Below are positions 59,465-64,000 of a DNA stretch of 64,000 nucleotides, one piece after another. The translations under genes and the position numbers were made by a program. The notes beneath the pieces were generated by a model. It saw only the letters and a list, made by a program, of their open reading frames with translations. It was not told where the DNA came from and did not search any database. Origin of the DNA: Kribbella jiaozuonensis (GTDB lineage: Bacteria; Actinomycetota; Actinomycetes; Propionibacteriales; Kribbellaceae). Numbering within the stretch: position 1 is the first letter of the stretch; every line of letters begins with the position of its first letter. Location: positions 1,860,001-1,924,000 of the forward strand of contig NZ_SZPZ01000001.1 in the NCBI RefSeq assembly GCF_005233875.1, given 5' to 3'.

Positions 59465-60301
59465 ATGGTTCTCGGTCTTGGCGCGGCTCTGGGGGCCGCG
59501 GTGCTGTTCGGTGTCGGCGCGATCATGCAGGCGGTCGGTTCGCGGAAGGTGCCGACCGAGTCGGAGCTGAGTCCGCGGCGGTTCGGCGGGTTCGTGGTCG
59601 CGCTGCTCAAGCAGCCCGCGTTCCTGGGTGCACTCGCGCTGAACCTGGCCGGCTTTGGCCTGCACTTCGTCGCGCTGCGGCTACTCCCGCTGTACTTGGC
59701 GCAGGCGGGTATCGCGGTCAGCCTGGTCGTCACCGCTTTGCTCGCGACGCGGTTGATGTCGGATCAGCTGAGCGCGCTCGAATGGTCCGCCGTGGCCGCG
59801 GTCTGCGTCGGCCTCGGCGTGCTCGCGGTCTCTGCCGGAGACGCCGGCGCGAACGTGCAGCATCACGGCCTCACGATCGGCATCATCGTCGGCCTCATCA
59901 CGATCGCCGTACTCGGCGCCACCGCCAGCCGCTCGCAGCACGGTGTCTCGACCGCACTGCTCGGAATGCTGGCCGGTCTCGGGTACGCCGGTGTTGCCAT
60001 CTCCGCCCGGCTGCTCCAGGACGGCTCGATCTCCGAGCTCTTCCACAGCCCCACGCTCTACACGCTCCCGATCAGTGGAGCGCTCGCTTTCATCCTGTAC
60101 TCGTTGGCGCTGCAGCGTGGCTCGGTGACGTTGGCAACGACGCCGATGATCGCGCTGCAGACGATCACTCCGGCCGCCGTCGGCGTCTTCGTCCTCAACG
60201 ACGCCGTTCGCGCCGGTTGGTGGCCCGCAGCGATCATCGGCTTCGCCCTCTCGGCGGCCGGCTCGGTGATCCTGGTCCGCTTCGAGTCGGTCAAGCACTG
60301 A
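59465..60301 (+). CDS. EamA/DMT-type transporter
   Basis: A 278-residue protein with ten hydrophobic helices in two repeats: LGAALGAAVLFGVGAIMQAV begins the first, GIIVGLITIAVLGATASR starts the second half, and LALQRGSVTLATTPMIALQT is the typical EamA motif near the end. It would move a small metabolite in exchange for protons. ATG 59465 directly follows the stop of the preceding gene, so translation is coupled. Whether it supplies choline for the enzyme upstream is speculation. It converges on the AAA gene two bases away. Confidence 0.8.
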   Translation: MVLGLGAALGAAVLFGVGAIMQAVGSRKVPTESELSPRRFGGFVVALLKQPAFLGALALNLAGFGLHFVALRLLPLYLAQAGIAVSLVVTALLATRLMSDQLSALEWSAVAAVCVGLGVLAVSAGDAGANVQHHGLTIGIIVGLITIAVLGATASRSQHGVSTALLGMLAGLGYAGVAISARLLQDGSISELFHSPTLYTLPISGALAFILYSLALQRGSVTLATTPMIALQTITPAAVGVFVLNDAVRAGWWPAAIIGFALSAAGSVILVRFESVKH

Positions 60302-60303
60302 GG

Positions 60304-61455
60304 TCAGCGCGAGGGCCACTTCCAGGGTGGTTCGTCGAGAGGGCCCTGGCCGTCGATGGTGGTGGCGCCGCGGTCTTTGACCAGCTCGATGGTGTGCAGG
60401 TCGGGGGAGAGGGCTTGCAGTGAGGAGATGAACGGGCGCGAGTGGGTGACCACGATGACCTGTGCCTCCTTGGCCGCGGTGACGACGAGGTTTGCCAGGG
60501 CGGGCAGGAGATCGGGATGCAGGCTGGTCTCGGGCTCGTTGAGGACCAGGAGCTCTGGCGGTCTCGGAGTCAGCAGAGCGGCGACCCACAGGAGATAGCG
60601 GAGCGTGCCGTCGGACAGCTCGGCGCCGGACAGCGGCCTGAGGAGACCGTGCTGGTGGAACGCAACCTCGAAGCGCCCATCGGTGTTCACGACGTCGACA
60701 CGGCTGCCGGGGAAGCCCAGCTCGATGGCCTCGTCGAGCGCGCCGTGCGGGCCGAGCTCACGGATCGTCTGCAGGGCGGCCGCAACGTCCCCGCCGTCCT
60801 GGGACAGGACGGGCGTTCGCGTCCCGATCTGCACTCGCCGGGCCGGCGCGTCGGCGTCGGTGCGGAAGTGGTCGTAGAACCGCCAGCCCCGCAGCCTGTC
60901 CCGCACCAGCATGAGCTCCGGCGCGCGTTCCGGATCCGCGAACTCGCTGAGCATGCTGTCGAACGTCTGCAGCTGATGACCCGCGCGTTCCCACTCGCCG
61001 CCGGACGAACGGATCCGCGCCTCGCGATTGCTCCGATCGACCAGCAGGGCAGCCGGTCGAAGGAACGGACCGGCCCACAACGCTTCCCGCTTGATCTCGG
61101 GATCCAGATTGAACTCGGAACGAATCGGCACGGGCAGCCCGAGGTCCATCAGATAGCCGTAGTCGTCACCCGCGAACCCCATCCGCAACGTCACCGGGCC
61201 GGTCCGGACCGTGCCCTGCACCGGCCGGTCCTTGCGGACCTGCTCCGGCCCTGCCCACAGCGTCGACTGCAGCCCACCCTCGCGGGCCAGGGCCGCGACG
61301 GCGCCGTTGCGCGAGGCATCGGCGAGCAACCGGAGCGCCCGGTACAGGCTGGATTTGCCTGATCCGTTCGCTCCGGTCACCACGTTCAAACCGCCGAGCG
61401 GCATGACGATCCGCCGCAGTGACCGGTAGTTCTCCACCGCCAGCGTCGTCAACAT
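60304..61455 (-). CDS. AAA/SMC-like ATPase
   Basis: A 383-residue protein of the AAA_21/AAA_15 type. Walker A GANGSGKSSL is at about residues 32-41 after VENYRSLRRIVMPLGGLNVV. Near the C-terminus are the signature-like LSDGTLRYLLWVAALL, Walker B LLVLNEPETSLHPDLL and the switch His in VVTHSRPF. There is no OLD nuclease domain and no partner nuclease next to it. Function open: DNA repair or defence ATPases share this fold. On the minus strand TACGTT lies six bases before ATG 61455, so it is probably leaderless. Confidence 0.85.
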   Translation of the reverse strand: MLTTLAVENYRSLRRIVMPLGGLNVVTGANGSGKSSLYRALRLLADASRNGAVAALAREGGLQSTLWAGPEQVRKDRPVQGTVRTGPVTLRMGFAGDDYGYLMDLGLPVPIRSEFNLDPEIKREALWAGPFLRPAALLVDRSNREARIRSSGGEWERAGHQLQTFDSMLSEFADPERAPELMLVRDRLRGWRFYDHFRTDADAPARRVQIGTRTPVLSQDGGDVAAALQTIRELGPHGALDEAIELGFPGSRVDVVNTDGRFEVAFHQHGLLRPLSGAELSDGTLRYLLWVAALLTPRPPELLVLNEPETSLHPDLLPALANLVVTAAKEAQVIVVTHSRPFISSLQALSPDLHTIELVKDRGATTIDGQGPLDEPPWKWPSR

Positions 61456-61486
61456 GCGCCCAACGTACTGGGGCCTACGGACAGAA

Positions 61487-63499
61487 CTACGGCAGCCTGC
61501 GCCAGCGGACCGCGTCGGCGATCACAAACCCGTCGGCGTCGTCGCTGAGCTCCACGTAGCTGTCCAGCCCGGCGTCGAAGGTGAAGGTCCCGAGCGACAC
61601 CCACTCACCAGTACGCGGATCAGGTACGCCGCGGACGCGCTGGTTGACCGTCACCGTCGTCGTACCGGCAGCGTGGTGTACGACGTACTTCGCGTTCGAA
61701 GCGCGGTTCGGATCGGCGGTGTACGACGTGAGGACCTCGTACTGACCGGTGCCGGGGATGGCGGGACGGAAACGGGCCAGGTTGGCGCCGGTGCCCTTGG
61801 CGTGGCTCAGGTAGTTGAAGCCGTAGTACCCGAGGATCCCGCGTGCGCTGGCCCACGTCCCGACGGTCTCGAAGCCGAGCCCGCCGTTGTCGACGGTCAC
61901 CTCCTCGCGGACGTCCGGCGTGGCCGCTGCCTTGGCGAGGGTGAGCTGCTCGAGCGCGACCGCCGTACCGCCGCCTCGGCCTGCACCGGCCAAGGTGAAG
62001 CGGATGGAGTGCCGACCCGCCGTGAGCTGGCGACGGTCCAGCAGGACCATGTCGTAGCCCTCGCCGCGGAACGAGGTCAGGTCGAGGGCACTGACCCGCG
62101 GCGCGTCCCCGTCGACGGTCACCGTGACCAGTCCGCCGTCGGCCGAGCGGTAGTAGCGCAGCCAGAGCTCGTACGTGTCGGCGTGGTCCACGTGGATCGA
62201 CTGGTCGACGTACGCGCCGACAGCGCCCGCTGGGAGCCGCGGGTAGTTCATCGGGTACGACGACGTCGAAAGGCCGGGCCCGGTGGCCAGACTGTCGCGT
62301 CCTTGGGTCAGCCACTCCAGGTTGAAGCGGGCGACTGCCACCCGGCGCGGGCTGCTGTCAATGTCGCCGTCGCACCCGTACAGCAGGACGATCGTGCCGT
62401 CGGACAGCCGAGCGAGGTCGGAGTAGTACCCGCGGAGCTGGCTGATCGATCGGCTGTAGCGGAACGACTTGCCCTCGTCATAGCTCACCGCGACCGTCAT
62501 GTTCCAGCGCATCGGAGAGTCCGGCCGGCTGAGGAGTACGCGGTTGGCCTGGTCGGTGTACCTGAGGAAGCCCATGTCGCAGCCGTTGAACAGGCCCACG
62601 CTGAAGTCCATCACCGCACGCGACCAGCTCAGACCTTCGTCGGTGCTGATGGCGAAGTCACGCGGCCAGTCGTTGCCGGAGCCGGGCCGGCTGTTCATCA
62701 CGATCGACCCGTCCTCCCGCTGCAGCAGCCTGGCCTCGCCAACCGTCGGCAGCCCCGTCCCGAGCGGTACTTCGCCACCGGCCTTCCAGGTGCGACCGTG
62801 GTCGTCGCTGTAGATCGTGGAGGCGCCGTAGTTGCGGTCTGCCGTCGGTACGCCGGTGATGATCGTCCGGTGCGACACGGTGAGCAGCAGTCGGCCGGAC
62901 TGCAGCTGGATGCCGTGGCCGGGGCCAGGGCCGTGCATCTCCCAGTTGAACGGGAAGCTGTCGAACAGACCGTCCAGACTGTGCCGTTCGCCCCAGGTGG
63001 CGCCGTTGTCGATGCTGGAGCGGTAGTGCACGATGCCGGTGTCGGAGGAGCAGCTGGTGTTCTCGGGCAGCCGTGCGCAGAGGTTGTAGAACAGGAAGAC
63101 CTCGCCGGTGTGGCCGTCGGCAACGAACGTCGGGTTGGCCCAGCTCTCACCGTTGACCGACGCCTCGACCGTCTGCGTCGGCAGCCAGGTCTGTCCGCGG
63201 TCCGTGCTGCGCCGGATGAGCAGATCGTGCGGACCGGCGTCACACACCTCGTGCCGGCCCTCGGTGCACGCGATGAGGGTGTCGCTACGCGTCGCGATCA
63301 ACCCGTAGACGAAGTAGCTGGCCAGCGGGTCGACGGTGTTGTCCCACAACGTCGTCTCGGCGAAGACCGGCGCGGCCGGCTGGTGATGTCCGTGACCGCC
63401 GCCACCACGTGGTCCGGTGGCGTTGGCGGATGTCGGCAATGCAGCGGCGGCGGCTCCGGCCGCGATCCCGAGATTCAACGTACGACGACTGATCGGCAT
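61487..63499 (-). CDS. Secreted sialidase-like protein with golvesin/Xly-type C-terminal domain
   Basis: A 670-residue exported protein. The signal is Tat-like (SRRTLNLGIAAGAAAAALP). The N-terminal half is a six-bladed propeller with five Asp-boxes: STDRGQTW, SIDNGATW, SDDHGRTW, STDEGLSW and SYDEGKSF. A middle beta-domain (about 410-530) follows, and the end (about 540-670) reads like a golvesin/Xly carbohydrate-binding domain, with TVTVNQRV and FVIADAVRWRR. It is thus a GH33-type exo-sialidase or another propeller glycosidase; the RIP motif is not clearly visible. ATG 63499 follows GAGGAGA. Confidence 0.85.
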   Translation of the reverse strand: MPISRRTLNLGIAAGAAAAALPTSANATGPRGGGGHGHHQPAAPVFAETTLWDNTVDPLASYFVYGLIATRSDTLIACTEGRHEVCDAGPHDLLIRRSTDRGQTWLPTQTVEASVNGESWANPTFVADGHTGEVFLFYNLCARLPENTSCSSDTGIVHYRSSIDNGATWGERHSLDGLFDSFPFNWEMHGPGPGHGIQLQSGRLLLTVSHRTIITGVPTADRNYGASTIYSDDHGRTWKAGGEVPLGTGLPTVGEARLLQREDGSIVMNSRPGSGNDWPRDFAISTDEGLSWSRAVMDFSVGLFNGCDMGFLRYTDQANRVLLSRPDSPMRWNMTVAVSYDEGKSFRYSRSISQLRGYYSDLARLSDGTIVLLYGCDGDIDSSPRRVAVARFNLEWLTQGRDSLATGPGLSTSSYPMNYPRLPAGAVGAYVDQSIHVDHADTYELWLRYYRSADGGLVTVTVDGDAPRVSALDLTSFRGEGYDMVLLDRRQLTAGRHSIRFTLAGAGRGGGTAVALEQLTLAKAAATPDVREEVTVDNGGLGFETVGTWASARGILGYYGFNYLSHAKGTGANLARFRPAIPGTGQYEVLTSYTADPNRASNAKYVVHHAAGTTTVTVNQRVRGVPDPRTGEWVSLGTFTFDAGLDSYVELSDDADGFVIADAVRWRRLP

Positions 63500-63561
63500 C
63501 CCACTCTCCTCACGACGGGTGGCAGGACCGTACCGGCCCGGTTCACCCGGGCGCTAGACGC

Positions 63562-63573
63562 TAATAGGTATTA
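63562..63573. promoter_or_regulatory. Palindrome TAATAGGTATTA upstream of the sialidase-like gene
   Basis: TAATA-GG-TATTA, 63 bases before the start at 63499, in the promoter region on the minus strand. The AT content stands out from its surroundings. A likely operator; no adjacent regulator. Confidence 0.4.
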
Positions 63574-63576
63574 CTC

Positions 63577-63625
63577 CGGGAAGAAAAGCCAGCGGCCCGC
63601 AACCGGTGAGGTTGCGGGCCGCTGG
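63577..63625 (-). terminator. Terminator of the ABC exporter gene
   Basis: A 16-bp perfect stem (63589-63604 with 63610-63625) with loop GGTGA; on the minus strand it is followed by CTTTTCTTCC. It begins 15 bases after the ABC gene's stop. Confidence 0.85.
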
Positions 63626-63639
63626 TCGTACGACGGAAC

Positions 63640-64000
63640 TCAGGCCAGTGATTCCTCCCAGGCCTGGTGCAGCCCGGCGTAGTGGCCGTCACGGGTGATG
63701 AGGTCGTCCGGTGAGCCGTCCTCGATGATCCGCCCGTGTTCCAGCACCAGCACCCGGTCCGCGGTCTCGACGGTGGACAACCGGTGGGCGATCACGATCG
63801 CCGTACGGTCGGCCAGGATCGTCCTCAGAGCCCGCTGGATCAGGCGCTCGCTGGGGATGTCCAGGCTGGACGTCGCCTCGTCCAGGATCAGTACGGCGGG
63901 GTCCGCCAGGAACGCCCGCGCGAACGCGACCAGCTGCCGCTGACCGGCCGACAGCCGGGAACCGCGCTTCTCCACCGCGGTCTCGTAGCCGTCCGGCAGC
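63640..64000 (-). CDS. ABC exporter ATP-binding domain, C-terminal end (partial)
   Basis: The last 119 residues of an ABC-B type exporter; the gene continues beyond base 64000. The visible part has the signature [16 protein letters not shown] (a variant of LSGGQ), Walker [14 protein letters not shown], and the switch [27 protein letters not shown] is usual in heterodimeric lipid or multidrug exporters of actinobacteria. It terminates at the hairpin 63577-63625. The substrate cannot be told from this fragment. Confidence 0.88.
   Translation of the reverse strand, partial: LPDGYETAVEKRGSRLSAGQRQLVAFARAFLADPAVLILDEATSSLDIPSERLIQRALRTILADRTAIVIAHRLSTVETADRVLVLEHGRIIEDGSPDDLITRDGHYAGLHQAWEESLA

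Noticed and set aside
61454..63682. A 742-codon plus-strand frame opposite the sialidase-like gene
   Set aside because: Asp-boxes, signal peptide and RBS support the minus-strand gene; the plus-strand product is Val/Arg/Asp-rich with no family.

Overview
The window is a chromosomal segment of a high-GC, mycothiol-type actinobacterium. GC-rich third positions, many GTG starts, many leaderless-looking promoters, an F420/deazaflavin-type nitroreductase, a mycothiol-associated DsbA-like protein, paired dynamin-like GTPases, a phosphatidylcholine synthase and a rich set of secreted glycan enzymes together suggest the Nocardioidaceae/Kribbella neighbourhood. That taxonomic placement is inference; no rRNA is present. 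I see no transposase, prophage, CRISPR array or integration site.

Layout. 0-3.5 kb: the end of an acyl-CoA ligase, an Nramp-related transporter with a small membrane partner, and a PadR-DUF1048-DUF1048 operon behind tandem operators. 3.5-6.8 kb (minus strand): LysR regulator, NAD-dependent formate dehydrogenase, an unrecognised 58-residue protein and a GntR/FCD regulator, with a 37-bp palindrome before the GntR gene. 6.9-11.9 kb: an alpha/beta hydrolase behind a perfect CRP-type site, a decayed acyltransferase, a stand-alone DnaN paralogue, a lipoprotein propeller, a P-loop protein, a tandem muconolactone-isomerase-like protein and tRNA-Arg(UCU). 12-19.6 kb: a PrsW-like protease, then two overlapping dynamin-like GTPase genes, the first carrying about 740 residues of acidic repeats. 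19.6-22.6 kb: SRPBCC protein, SSB paralogue and EttA. 22.7-28.1 kb: small regulator-enzyme modules (ArsR, SRPBCC, RibD-like; MarR/FAD monooxygenase; MarR/YceI).

28.1-39.1 kb is rich in acyl-CoA chemistry: TetR, LCAD-like dehydrogenase, thiolase and SDR in one operon; MaoC and FabG; and two hot-dog thioesterases leading to truncated haemoglobin and OsmC. Between them sits a twin-DTG aspartic-protease-like protein flanked by two tandem-GNAT proteins. 40-46.5 kb holds a secreted GH18 protein, an MscS channel, a DUF2157-like protein, MalQ, an AA10 LPMO and an M15-like peptidase; the last two share a leader motif and the peptidase RBS lies in a perfect hairpin. 46.6-64 kb: small envelope proteins, aldo/keto reductase behind a MerR-type promoter, PepN, the Rv2466c-like protein (CPWA instead of CPWC), a beta-lactamase-fold protein, RpiB, Nei, a SpoIIE-type phosphatase, Ddn-like protein, phosphatidylcholine synthase, EamA exporter, AAA ATPase, a sialidase-like secreted protein and the 3' end of an ABC exporter.

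The genes SSB, EttA, thioesterase, GlbO, PepN, Rv2466c-like, RpiB and Nei follow, as I remember it, the order around Rv2464c-Rv2478c in M. tuberculosis. The window therefore looks like an old conserved backbone with accessory modules inserted. Starts were chosen from ribosome-binding sites, four-base overlaps or -10 spacing and are inferences unless stated.
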